DNA of 64,000 bases from UBA1205 sp045598105 (GTDB taxonomy: Bacteria; Bacteroidota; Bacteroidia; Bacteroidales; WCHB1-69), in contig JAZLLK010000007.1 of the NCBI GenBank assembly GCA_045598105.1, positions 19,883 through 83,882 on the forward strand, in the 5' to 3' direction. The position numbers and the translations under genes are program-made. The notes below the pieces were generated by a model. It had not been told where the DNA came from and ran no database searches. It saw only the letters and a program-made list of their open reading frames with translations. Below, in pieces: positions 34,490 to 43,048 of this stretch; positions within the stretch are counted from its first letter, which is position 1, and every line of letters begins with the position of its first letter.

Positions 34490-36309
34490 TGAAGGATTAT
34501 AAAAAAATAGGTAACATGTTATATCCTTACCGGTTCCGCTTGGCGGGAATATCGGTGGTATATGTGTTGGCGGCCTTTTTTTCGTTGTGCTCGGTAGCTA
34601 TATTGGCTCCTTTGTTGTCATTAATATTTAACCAGGTTCAGGCCGGTATGGCTCCGCCTGAGTTGGTTTTTTCCTCCAATGCCTTATTGTTATATGCCCA
34701 ATATTATTTGTCGGTAATAATAATGCATTATGGTAAAATGATTGCTTTGCTCACGCTGCTTGGCGTGGTATTTGTATCCTTTTTTTTGAGTAAGGCTTTG
34801 GCATACGCAGCTGTGTGTATACTTATACCTGTTCGTACGGCTATAGTTAAAGCATTCAGACAGAATGCTTATAAAAAAATGCTTTCTTTGCCGGTGTCGT
34901 ATTTTTCCAAGCATAAAAAAGGAAATATTATATCGTTGGTTATTAATGATATACAGGAAGTGGATGCTTCCATTTTAGATTCTTTGCAGTCGTTGTTACG
35001 CTATCCGCTGGAAGTATTGATATATCTTACGGCTTTATTTATAATAAACTATCAGCTAAGTTTGTTAGTATTGGTGTTATTACCTATATCGGGTATGGTA
35101 ATAAGCCGTATACAGCGTAGGCTCAAGTCAAAATCAAGGCAGGCCAAGGAATATCAGTCAGAAATGACTACCACTATAGAGGAAGGTATATATGCATTAA
35201 GGGTAATTAAAGCCTTTAATGGCATAGGTAAAATGAGTGAGTATTTTAAGTATATTAATCAAAAATACACTAAAGTATTCATTAAAATAGCCCGCAGAAG
35301 GGATATGTCGTCCCCGTTAGGGGAGTTTTTGGGCATGGTAATAGTAGTATGTATACTATTATATGGCAGCCGTCAGGTGTTGATGAAAAATAGTAGTTTC
35401 ACAGCAGAATTATTTATTACATATATCATGCTGTTCATACAGGTAATTAATCCTATGAAGTCGTTGGCAGAGGCGGTGGCCAATATTAAAAAAGGTATGG
35501 CTTCTATTGACAGGCTTGACGGGCTGTTAGAGAGTGAAGATGCAGTAAAAGCTGCTGATAATGTAGTGAATATTATTGGTTTTCAAGATAAAATAGAATT
35601 TAAGGATGTTTGCTTTGCTTATCAGGAGGGCAAACCTGTAATAAGGCATTTGAATATGAGCATACGTAAAGGTGAAAAAACAGCCGTATGTGGTATGTCG
35701 GGTGCAGGAAAAACTACTTTGGCAGACCTTTTGTTGCGTATGTATGACATACAGTCGGGCGAAATATTGATAGATGGCGTAAATATTAATGCCATGAGTT
35801 TGGAGAGTTTGTTATCGTTATTTGGCATGGTGTCACAGGATAGTATATTGTTCAATGATACCATATATAATAATATTACCTTAGGATATAATGCTACCGG
35901 GCAGGAGGTGATGCAAGCTGCACATACGGCTAATGTGGATTGTTTTTTGCCACAAATGGAACAAGGTATATATACCAATGTGGGTGATAGAGGAGCCAAA
36001 CTCTCGGGCGGGCAAAAGCAGCGTATCAGTATAGCCCGAGCCATATTGCGTAAGCCGCAAGTGCTTATATTAGATGAAGCTACTTCGGCGTTAGATGTGT
36101 ATTCGGAGCGTATGGTGCAGCGTGCCATAGATAATATGTTACAGGGGCGTACCAGTATTATTATAGCGCACAGGCTGGCTACCATAGTATCGGCACAGCA
36201 TATTATAGTATTAAATGAAGGAAGTGTGGCAGAGGAAGGTACTCATGCGGAGTTAATGGCACAAAATGGTATATATAAACGCATGGTAGATATGCAATCT
36301 TTTGTATAA
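34489..36309 (+). CDS. MsbA-like ABC exporter (fused permease and ATPase)
   Basis: 606 aa half-transporter working as a homodimer in the inner membrane. Six transmembrane helices (about residues 15-330), with the coupling-helix stretch FRQNAYKKMLSLPVSYFSKHKKGNIISLVINDIQEVD. ATPase domain: Walker A GMSGAGKTTL (near 400), Q-loop VSQDSILF, signature LSGGQKQRISIARAI, Walker B VLILDEATSALD, H-loop IIAHRLATI. Resembles lipid A/lipid flippases of the MsbA group, but substrate is not provable from sequence. Confidence 0.93.
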   Translation: MKDYKKIGNMLYPYRFRLAGISVVYVLAAFFSLCSVAILAPLLSLIFNQVQAGMAPPELVFSSNALLLYAQYYLSVIIMHYGKMIALLTLLGVVFVSFFLSKALAYAAVCILIPVRTAIVKAFRQNAYKKMLSLPVSYFSKHKKGNIISLVINDIQEVDASILDSLQSLLRYPLEVLIYLTALFIINYQLSLLVLVLLPISGMVISRIQRRLKSKSRQAKEYQSEMTTTIEEGIYALRVIKAFNGIGKMSEYFKYINQKYTKVFIKIARRRDMSSPLGEFLGMVIVVCILLYGSRQVLMKNSSFTAELFITYIMLFIQVINPMKSLAEAVANIKKGMASIDRLDGLLESEDAVKAADNVVNIIGFQDKIEFKDVCFAYQEGKPVIRHLNMSIRKGEKTAVCGMSGAGKTTLADLLLRMYDIQSGEILIDGVNINAMSLESLLSLFGMVSQDSILFNDTIYNNITLGYNATGQEVMQAAHTANVDCFLPQMEQGIYTNVGDRGAKLSGGQKQRISIARAILRKPQVLILDEATSALDVYSERMVQRAIDNMLQGRTSIIIAHRLATIVSAQHIIVLNEGSVAEEGTHAELMAQNGIYKRMVDMQSFV

Positions 36310-36483
36310 AGGATGTTAATAAGCCGTAATTTTGTTGAAAACAATAGTAGCTGCTTGTTTGGAATAACATTGTAATAGTTTGATTATTAGTTTGTAATAT
36401 TGTTCAAGAAAAGTGGTGGTAAAATATTTATTACTTATTGATAAAAAAAATGGTAAAATGCTCTTTATATAAAAAAAAATTCG

Positions 36484-36491
36484 TATCTTTG
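36484..36491 (+). promoter_or_regulatory. TAnnTTTG promoter (TATCTTTG) of butyrate kinase
   Basis: Plus-strand A9-TTCG-TATCTTTGC, 64 bases before the ATG. Confidence 0.68.
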
Positions 36492-36554
36492 CGAATTGAA
36501 ATCAGTCGTAAAGTATGGTTTCAAAAAATTCATTAGCAGTTAAAACATAATAAT

Positions 36555-37661
36555 ATGTCAGAAAATACAACAAACTCAAAAAAATTAACCTTAGCCATTA
36601 ATCCCGGTGCAACATCTACTAAGGTTTCTGTTTATAATGGAGAAACAGAAGTGTTTACGGAGAATGTAAAGCACGCTATTGAGGATATTCAAAAGTTTAA
36701 AGAAGTAGCAGACCAATTTGATTATCGTAAGGATGCCATTATGGAAATACTTAAAAACCATGGTATTTCTAACGATGATTTGGCAATAGTAATAGGTCGT
36801 GGTGGTCTTACCCGTCCTTGTGAATCAGGTGTGTATCGTGTAAACGATATTATGAAACAGGAGTGTCATGAAGGTGTGCAAGGTAAGCACGCCTGTAATT
36901 TGGGTGCTTTAATAGCCGATAGGATTGCAGGAGAAGTAGGTTTGAAAAATGCTTATATAGCTGATCCCGGCATAGTGGATGAGCGTCCTGATTATGCTAA
37001 AATAACCGGTCATCCTGTATTTGATTTGGATCCTAAGCATGAAGGTGTAATATGGCATTGTTTGAACCAAAAAATGACAGCCAAAATATATGCCAGAGAA
37101 ATGGGTAAACGCTATGAAGATATGAATTTGATTATAGCACATCTTGGTGGCGGCGTATCAGTAGGTATGCATGATCATGGCCGTGTAGTGGAAGTAAACA
37201 GGGCATTGTGCGGTTTGGGTGCTTTTTCACCTACCCGTGCCGGCTCTATTAATGCCAGCAAACTGATTGACGTATGTTTCAGTGGCGAATATACTAAAGA
37301 TAAAGTAAAGAAAATGGTTACAGCCGAAGGTGGTTTTGTGGCTTATTTGGGTACCAATGACGCTTACGAAGTAGAGCAAAAGGCTTTGGCAGGTGATGCC
37401 AAGTGTCAATTACTGGTAAATGCATTTTGTTATCAGGTAGCATTGGAAATAAGTCGTTTGGCAGCCGTGGTGAACGGCAAAGTAGATGCCATACTCCTTA
37501 CCGGTGGTATAGCTTACAGTAAGCCTTGGATGGCACAAATACAGGAAAAGGTAGAATGGATAGCTCCGGTAAAAGTGTACAAAGGTGAAAATGAAATGTT
37601 GGCTTTAGCCATGTGTGCCAATGAAGTTCTCAATGGAGCCGAACCCAAAGAATATAAATAG
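36555..37661 (+). CDS. buk: Butyrate kinase
   Basis: Reversible phosphorylation of butyrate, or ATP formation from butyryl phosphate during fermentation; 368 aa, normal length. ASKHA-fold motifs: LAINPGATSTKVSVY (phosphate 1), VIGRGGLTRP, LIIAHLGGGVSVGMHDHGRVVEVN, and CGLGAFSPTRAGSI. It stands alone with its own promoter and terminator; phosphotransbutyrylase (ptb), its usual neighbour, is not in this window. Branched-chain acid kinase activity is also possible. Confidence 0.93.
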   Translation: MSENTTNSKKLTLAINPGATSTKVSVYNGETEVFTENVKHAIEDIQKFKEVADQFDYRKDAIMEILKNHGISNDDLAIVIGRGGLTRPCESGVYRVNDIMKQECHEGVQGKHACNLGALIADRIAGEVGLKNAYIADPGIVDERPDYAKITGHPVFDLDPKHEGVIWHCLNQKMTAKIYAREMGKRYEDMNLIIAHLGGGVSVGMHDHGRVVEVNRALCGLGAFSPTRAGSINASKLIDVCFSGEYTKDKVKKMVTAEGGFVAYLGTNDAYEVEQKALAGDAKCQLLVNAFCYQVALEISRLAAVVNGKVDAILLTGGIAYSKPWMAQIQEKVEWIAPVKVYKGENEMLALAMCANEVLNGAEPKEYK

Positions 37662-37692
37662 CGCTAAGTATAATTATACATGATAATATAAC

Positions 37693-37723
37693 GAGTTCGG
37701 GTGTTTATCTCGAACTCTTTTTT
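37693..37723 (+). terminator. Terminator after butyrate kinase
   Basis: 7-bp stem GAGTTCG/CGAACTC (37693-37699, 37711-37717), 11-base loop, T6. It lies just before the permease ATG. Confidence 0.85.
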
Positions 37724-37727
37724 AATA

Positions 37728-38846
37728 ATGAGAACCATACTCATACTTATAAAGAAAGAATTTTTACAAATATTTCGCAATCCGGTATTATGGAAGCTGG
37801 TTACTTTTTTACCCATAGCCGAGTTGCTTATATTCCCTTTTGCTGCCGACATGGAAATAAAGCGGCTGAATGTAGCGGTAATAGACTATGATTGTAGTAC
37901 GTTGTCACGTGATATGGAGCACACATTAAATGCTACCGGGTATTTTCGCACTATAAGCGGGGTACGGTCCATAGCGGAAGGTGATGTGGCCATGAAACGA
38001 AATAAGGCGGATATTATAATATCAATACCTCCTAATTTTCAAGAAGATATATATTGCGGACAAAAACCTATGTTGGGTATTACCGCCAATGCGGTAAACA
38101 GTATGAAAGCCGCCATAGGGGTGGCTTATTTGCAGCATTTTATGAATGATTATTTTTCCCGAACCATGCAGGGCGGGGCACGTATGCAGTCTGCCGGTTA
38201 TGTGCAGGCTAATATATCGGTATCACGATGGTTCAATCATAAAATGGATTATAAAAACATATTCGTACCCGGTATATTGGCCGTGCTGGTAAGCATGATA
38301 GGAGCTATGCTCTCCACCTTGAATATAGTAAGGGAAAAGGAGTTGGGTACTATAGAGCAAATTAACCTTACCCCCATTACCAAAATGCAGTTTTTTATAG
38401 GTAAAATGTTGCCGTTTTGGGTAATAGGTATGCTGGAATTTCTTATAGGATTGGGAATTATGTTTTTTGTATTCGGCATACATATACAAGGTTCATTTTT
38501 TGCCTTGTTGCTTATGACTGCCATATTCCTGTTGGCTATGCTCGGCTTGGGGTTTATGGTGAGCATATTTGCCGAAAATCAGGTACAGTCCATGTTTGTA
38601 ATGATATTCTTTTTTATAGTATTTATATTATTAAGCGGATTGTTTACCCCTATAGAAAGTATGCCACAATGGGCACAAATAATGAATTTGGTAAATCCCA
38701 TAGCACATTTTATGGAAATATTGCGAAGCATTATACTTAAAGGCAGTTCATTGGTGGATTTGAGGTATTACCTGTTGGGTATGTCTGCTTTTGCCGTAGT
38801 GTCAAATGCCATTACTATAGTATGCTATAAGAATAGGGCTGATTAG
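37728..38846 (+). CDS. ABC-2 type transporter permease
   Basis: 372 aa from ATG 37728 (MRTILILIKKEFLQIFRNP); earlier in-frame Met lies in the terminator. YhhJ/YbhR-like layout: one N-terminal helix, a periplasmic domain of about 150 aa (VAVIDYDCSTLSRDM...), and five C-terminal helices containing the ABC-2 signature TLNIVREKELGTIEQINLTP. Such permeases pair with a separate ATPase and often an HlyD-like protein; neither is adjacent, so partners must lie elsewhere. Confidence 0.92.
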   Translation: MRTILILIKKEFLQIFRNPVLWKLVTFLPIAELLIFPFAADMEIKRLNVAVIDYDCSTLSRDMEHTLNATGYFRTISGVRSIAEGDVAMKRNKADIIISIPPNFQEDIYCGQKPMLGITANAVNSMKAAIGVAYLQHFMNDYFSRTMQGGARMQSAGYVQANISVSRWFNHKMDYKNIFVPGILAVLVSMIGAMLSTLNIVREKELGTIEQINLTPITKMQFFIGKMLPFWVIGMLEFLIGLGIMFFVFGIHIQGSFFALLLMTAIFLLAMLGLGFMVSIFAENQVQSMFVMIFFFIVFILLSGLFTPIESMPQWAQIMNLVNPIAHFMEILRSIILKGSSLVDLRYYLLGMSAFAVVSNAITIVCYKNRAD

Positions 38847-38895
38847 TGGTAAAAATTTTAACAGAAAATAAATATATTATATAAAAAATATACAT

Positions 38896-39648
38896 ATGAT
38901 AGCTTATATTACAGGAGCAACCAGCGGATTTGGTAAAGCTATTGCTCAAAAATTAGCACAAATGGGTTATAACATGGTTATAACCGGAAGAAGAAAAGAA
39001 CGTTTGGACATTTTGGCCAAAGAACTTACCGATAAGTATAAGGTGAAGGTATTGGTATCATGCTATGATGTACGTGATAATGCTGCCGTGGAGCAGGCCA
39101 TTACCTCTTTACCTCAGGAATGGAAAAATATAGATGTATTGGTAAACAATGCCGGTTTAGCCGTGGGCGCCGTAGGAATTCAAAATGGAGAACTTGATGA
39201 TTGGAATCGTATGATAGATACCAATGTAAAGGGTTTATTGTATGTGAGTCATTACATTGCTCCTTTGATGATAGCACGCAATAGTGGTCATATTATCAAT
39301 TTAGGTTCGGTAGCCGGTAAGGAAGTGTATCCTAATGGTAATGTGTATTGTGCTACCAAGCATGCCGTAGATGCCATAAGCAAGGCTATGAGAGTGGATA
39401 TGTTGCCTTACGGCATTAAGGTGAGTCAAATATGCCCCGGCGCTGCCGAAACAGAGTTTTCACTGGTACGCTATAAGGGAGACAGGGATGCTGCCGATAA
39501 AGTGTACAAGGGTTATCAGCCTTTGGTAGCTGAAGATATAGCTGATGTGGTAGGTTATTTGGTGTCACTTCCTAAGCATGTGTGTATTAATGATTTGGTT
39601 ATTACCTGCCTGTCGCAAGCCAATACTACCAATTTTTATAGGAAATAG
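38896..39648 (+). CDS. SDR-family NAD(P)-dependent oxidoreductase (YdfG-like)
   Basis: 250 aa classical short-chain dehydrogenase. Cofactor motif TGATSGFGKAIAQ, GRRKERL with an Arg pair that suggests NADP, NNAGLAVG, catalytic Ser (GSVAGKEVYPNG) and YCATKHAVDA with the Tyr-x3-Lys pair. Closest in character to serine/3-hydroxy-acid dehydrogenases like YdfG, though the substrate is a guess. Strong terminator downstream. Confidence 0.93.
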   Translation: MIAYITGATSGFGKAIAQKLAQMGYNMVITGRRKERLDILAKELTDKYKVKVLVSCYDVRDNAAVEQAITSLPQEWKNIDVLVNNAGLAVGAVGIQNGELDDWNRMIDTNVKGLLYVSHYIAPLMIARNSGHIINLGSVAGKEVYPNGNVYCATKHAVDAISKAMRVDMLPYGIKVSQICPGAAETEFSLVRYKGDRDAADKVYKGYQPLVAEDIADVVGYLVSLPKHVCINDLVITCLSQANTTNFYRK

Positions 39649-39668
39649 TATTATAGGAGAGTTAATAT

Positions 39669-39708
39669 AAGAATAGGAGGCACGTAAACGGAGCCTCCTA
39701 TTCTTTTT
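39669..39708 (+). terminator. Strong terminator after the SDR gene
   Basis: 13-bp perfect stem AAGAATAGGAGGC/GCCTCCTATTCTT (39669-39681, 39693-39705) with an 11-base loop and T tail. Confidence 0.93.
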
Positions 39709-39974
39709 GATATGAAGGCGATAGTGTATGCGTAGAAGATACGCTTATACATTGGCTACATAGTGTAAGCGGTATATACCCGCCACACGTTATAGCAGCT
39801 CTCCTCCAAGGAACATGCTATAAATAATCATGAATGTATGGTAATATTCATAAGAATAAGTTTGTATGTGCAAAGGTGAAATTAAAATCTGTTATATCAA
39901 GCCTATTTCGTGTATTTTTTTTTGTCAGAGACAAAAAAAAACAGTTGTAAGCCTCATGTGATAATAAAAAATAG
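39709..39974. other. Gene-free stretch with a U-rich palindrome
   Basis: No gene seen. A perfect palindrome of 12-base arms (nine T, GTC / GAC, nine A; 39915-39926 and 39930-39941, 3-base loop) lies about 35 bases before the next promoter. A weak hairpin GCGTA/TACGC occurs at about 39731-39745. Confidence 0.5.
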
Positions 39975-39982
39975 TACTTTTG
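39975..39982 (+). promoter_or_regulatory. TAnnTTTG promoter (TACTTTTG) of the DUF2851 gene
   Basis: Plus-strand A5-TAG-TACTTTTGTA; leader about 55 bases. Confidence 0.6.
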
Positions 39983-40045
39983 TATTTTGTGTATTACCTG
40001 TAAAAATGGTAAGTAGTAAGGTATCAAATTTTAAAACAAACAATT

Positions 40046-41359
40046 ATGACACTATCACATCATGCCGCAGGCAGAGGCATTACCGATGAGTATCTGCTGC
40101 AGTATATATGGAAAATAAGGGCTTTGGCCCACATTAGTTATATTGCTTCCACAGGGGAAAATGTGAGTATAATAGCTCCCGGAGATGAAAACATACATAG
40201 CGGACCTGATTTTATTAATGCCAAAATACAAATAGGGCATACTATATGGGCAGGTTGTGTGGAAATACACATACGTGCTTCTGATTGGAATCGCCACGGA
40301 CATCAACATGATGCATCGTATGATAATGTGGTGCTTCATGTGGTATATGATAATGATATGCAGGTGTATAATAGTAAAGGGCAGGTAGTGCCTACTATAG
40401 CGTGGAAGCCGGTATTGAACGAGCAGCAGTATGAGCAATATGCGTATTACAAACAAAATGCGGAGGAAATAATATGTCTGCAAAGTGCTCACAGGGTGGA
40501 GCCATTGCAATTATATTCATGGATGGACATGCTGTTGGTGGAGCGGTTGGAAAACCGTATGGTAGATATAGAGCAGCAGCTAAAGCTGCAAAATGCACGC
40601 CATGAAGAGGTGTTCTATCACATGATAGCCAAAGCCTTTGGCTTTAAAATAAATGCTTTGCCCATGCTGATAACAGCACAGTCCTTGCCATTGCTGTATT
40701 TGGCCAGGCAGAAGAATCAATTGCTACACATAGAGGCTTTGTTATATGGCCAGGCCGGTATGCTGCAAGGCACTTTTGCGGATGAATATCCGCGGCAGTT
40801 ACAGCAGGAGTACGCTATTCTGCAACGTAAATATGGTCTTAAGTCTATGTGCTCTTCCTCAATGTGGAAGTATGCCAAAATGTACCCCGGCGGGTTCCCC
40901 ACTATAAGGCTGTCACAGCTGGCGGCATTAATATACCATTCCTCCTCATTGTTGTCTAAGGCATTGGAAGCCGATAGCGTGCGTGTTTTGGCCCACATGT
41001 TCACCGTGTCGGCTTCTTCGTATTGGAATACACATTACCGTTTTGATGTGCCTACCCGGTCTGCCTCGGTAAAACGTATGGGTAGTCAGGCCGTATATTC
41101 TATTATTATTAATACCGTACTTCCTTATATGTATGCCTATGCTGTGTGGTATGAGCAGGTAGAATTAAAGCACAGAGTGGTACATTTTTACGAAAATTTG
41201 CCTATAGAGCAGAATATCATAGTTCGTAAGTACAAGCATTTGGAACCTATGATACATAACGCTTTACATTCGCAGGCATTAATAGAAATGTATGAGCATT
41301 ATTGCACCAAAAAACAATGCAATAAATGTGCTATTGGCCTGTATTTACTCAAGGTGTAA
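40046..41359 (+). CDS. DUF2851 family protein
   Basis: 437 aa, matching the DUF2851 family found throughout Bacteroidota. Conserved stretches: EYLLQYIWKIRAL near the N-terminus, DENIHSGPDFINAKIQIG, WAGCVEIHIRASDWNRHGHQ with several His/Asp that could bind metal, and a Cys-rich end (YCTKKQCNKCAIG). Cytosolic; no biochemical function known. Single gene with its own promoter. Confidence 0.9.
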   Translation: MTLSHHAAGRGITDEYLLQYIWKIRALAHISYIASTGENVSIIAPGDENIHSGPDFINAKIQIGHTIWAGCVEIHIRASDWNRHGHQHDASYDNVVLHVVYDNDMQVYNSKGQVVPTIAWKPVLNEQQYEQYAYYKQNAEEIICLQSAHRVEPLQLYSWMDMLLVERLENRMVDIEQQLKLQNARHEEVFYHMIAKAFGFKINALPMLITAQSLPLLYLARQKNQLLHIEALLYGQAGMLQGTFADEYPRQLQQEYAILQRKYGLKSMCSSSMWKYAKMYPGGFPTIRLSQLAALIYHSSSLLSKALEADSVRVLAHMFTVSASSYWNTHYRFDVPTRSASVKRMGSQAVYSIIINTVLPYMYAYAVWYEQVELKHRVVHFYENLPIEQNIIVRKYKHLEPMIHNALHSQALIEMYEHYCTKKQCNKCAIGLYLLKV

Positions 41360-41426
41360 AAAATATATATGAAAAAATGTATAACATGTACAAAATAAGT
41401 ACAAATATGTAATTGTTTTTTTTAGT

Positions 41427-42563
41427 TTATGGCAGGTCTTTAGGTTTGCTGAAGTTGGTATCCTGTATGAATTGATAGTCCGTAAGGGTAAGCAGAAAAG
41501 CTTTTAGCTGTCGTTTTTCCTTGGGGGTGAGGTGTACGCCTCCGTTTTGTATTTGGTGCATGAGCGGATGTACGTAAGGTGAGGCGTGCAAGCCTTCGCT
41601 GTAAAAGTCTATTACCTCGTCAAGGGTGCTATATCTTCCGTCGTGCATGTAAGGAGCGGTAATAGATACATTCCTTAATGAGGGTGCGCGATAACTTCCT
41701 TTGTCTTTTTCCAGGCCGGTAACGGCATAGCGGTCTATAGGGTCGGTACACAGGCTGTCCAGGCCGTTATTATAGTATTGGTTGGTAGTCATGAGCATGT
41801 TGCCGTTGCTGCCGTGGCAATGAAAGCAGTCGGCACCTTCTTCGGTGGTGAATAATACCCAGCCTGCCAGTTCATCGGCCGATAGCATGGTTTCACCTCG
41901 CATATATTGGTCAAATACCGAATTGTGTGATATGAGGGTGCGTACAAATTGGGCTATGGCCTTGGCTATGCGGCTCATGGTGATGTCTTCGCTACCAAAG
42001 GCTGCTTTGAACATGGGCGGGTATATGCTTATGCTCTTTAGTGTGTTTATACATCGTTCAGGTGTGGTATAGAGTTCGTTTTCGGCCATAATGCTCATTA
42101 CCACTATGTCTTCTATATTACGGGCATGAGTATTGGTATTGTGCGGATATATGGCCCCATTCCAATTGTAGCCGTTGGAGTTGAATACTACATTGCATAA
42201 AGGAAGCATGTTGTGGTGGGTGGGGTGCCCGTTGATTCCGCGAGGTATGCCACCGGGAAATTTGGCATTTTGTGTACCACACACAAAGGCATTACTTTGC
42301 ACATGGCAGGTAGCACAACTCATAAGGGAATCGGCACAGGTGCCTGTGTAGCCTCTAAGGCGGCCGTCATAGAACAGGTATCGCCCCAAGCGTATTCCCT
42401 CTACCGTGAGCGGATTGTCCTGAGGTATGTTCAATTCGGTAGGAAACATGGCCGGTATGCTCAACTCGTAAGCCGTGGCCTTAAAAGCCTCTTCCGGCTT
42501 AGGGCCATGGCAGGCACAGCATAACACCACCATTCCTGTAAAAAGAGCAACCCGGTACTTCAT
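41427..42563 (-). CDS. Dihaem cytochrome c peroxidase, lipid-anchored
   Basis: 378 aa of the CcpA/MauG family, reducing H2O2 with electrons from cytochrome c or quinol-linked carriers in the periplasm. Two haem c sites, CATCH (83-87) and CFHCH (246-250). Possible distal ligands are in the His-rich stretch NGHPTHHNM. The C-terminus shows the usual SYRAPSLRNVSITAPYMHDGRYSTLDEVIDFY. N-terminus has a lipobox-like VLCCACHG, so it is likely an anchored lipoprotein. It lies 8 bases after a PAS protein gene. No cytochrome maturation genes are in the window. Confidence 0.94.
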   Translation of the reverse strand: MKYRVALFTGMVVLCCACHGPKPEEAFKATAYELSIPAMFPTELNIPQDNPLTVEGIRLGRYLFYDGRLRGYTGTCADSLMSCATCHVQSNAFVCGTQNAKFPGGIPRGINGHPTHHNMLPLCNVVFNSNGYNWNGAIYPHNTNTHARNIEDIVVMSIMAENELYTTPERCINTLKSISIYPPMFKAAFGSEDITMSRIAKAIAQFVRTLISHNSVFDQYMRGETMLSADELAGWVLFTTEEGADCFHCHGSNGNMLMTTNQYYNNGLDSLCTDPIDRYAVTGLEKDKGSYRAPSLRNVSITAPYMHDGRYSTLDEVIDFYSEGLHASPYVHPLMHQIQNGGVHLTPKEKRQLKAFLLTLTDYQFIQDTNFSKPKDLP

Positions 42564-42571
42564 ATTATGAA

Positions 42572-42895
42572 TTATTTACGCACGTAGTGCGGCAGGTCAA
42601 ACGGAATTACAAATGAGTATTCTATCAGCCCCATTATTTCACCCTGCTCATTCCGCCATGGCGTTTGGTATATTATTTTCTTCTTGCCTTGCTTTTCTAT
42701 GGTGTAAGCATTGGTTTGGCCGGTGGCCAAAAGCATGCGTATTTTCTCCTGAGAGTGAGGATTATGACAGGCAAACATGTTCTTGCCTGTCATATCACCA
42801 AAAGTGGCTATGGACTTACTATTCATATATATAATGTTTCCCTCTCTGTCACATACGGTAATACTTCCTTCTGCATGTTTAAAATAATCTTCCAT
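42572..42895 (-). CDS. Stand-alone PAS domain protein upstream of the peroxidase
   Basis: 107 aa, one PAS domain and nothing else: ITVCDREGNIIYMNSKSI, MTGKNMFACHNPHSQEKIRMLLATG, then TIEKQGKKKIIYQTPWRNEQGEIMGLIEYSF. The CHNP-S motif with Cys and His is conserved in a family of short bacterial PAS proteins. No output domain, so it would signal through a partner or act as a sensor/chaperone. Operon with the peroxidase suggests redox or haem sensing (inference). Confidence 0.9.
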   Translation of the reverse strand: MEDYFKHAEGSITVCDREGNIIYMNSKSIATFGDMTGKNMFACHNPHSQEKIRMLLATGQTNAYTIEKQGKKKIIYQTPWRNEQGEIMGLIEYSFVIPFDLPHYVRK

Positions 42896-42937
42896 ATTTC
42901 AATTATATTATGTGTATATGCTATAAATAATAATATG

Positions 42938-42945
42938 CAAATATA
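42938..42945 (-). promoter_or_regulatory. TAnnTTTG promoter (TATATTTG) of the PAS/peroxidase operon
   Basis: Minus-strand ATGT-TATATTTGC, 43 bases before the ATG. Confidence 0.6.
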
Positions 42946-43002
42946 ACATTTTATTGTGGAAAAAGTGTGTGAAAAAAGTAAAAAATATCAATATTAAAGT
43001 GG

Positions 43003-43010
43003 TAATTTCG
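43003..43010 (+). promoter_or_regulatory. Weak promoter match (TAATTTCG) of the ATP-grasp gene
   Basis: One mismatch to TAnnTTTG, 39 bases before the ATG. Confidence 0.35.
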
Positions 43011-43048
43011 CATATTATAATAATGTAAAATATATAAACAAACATATC

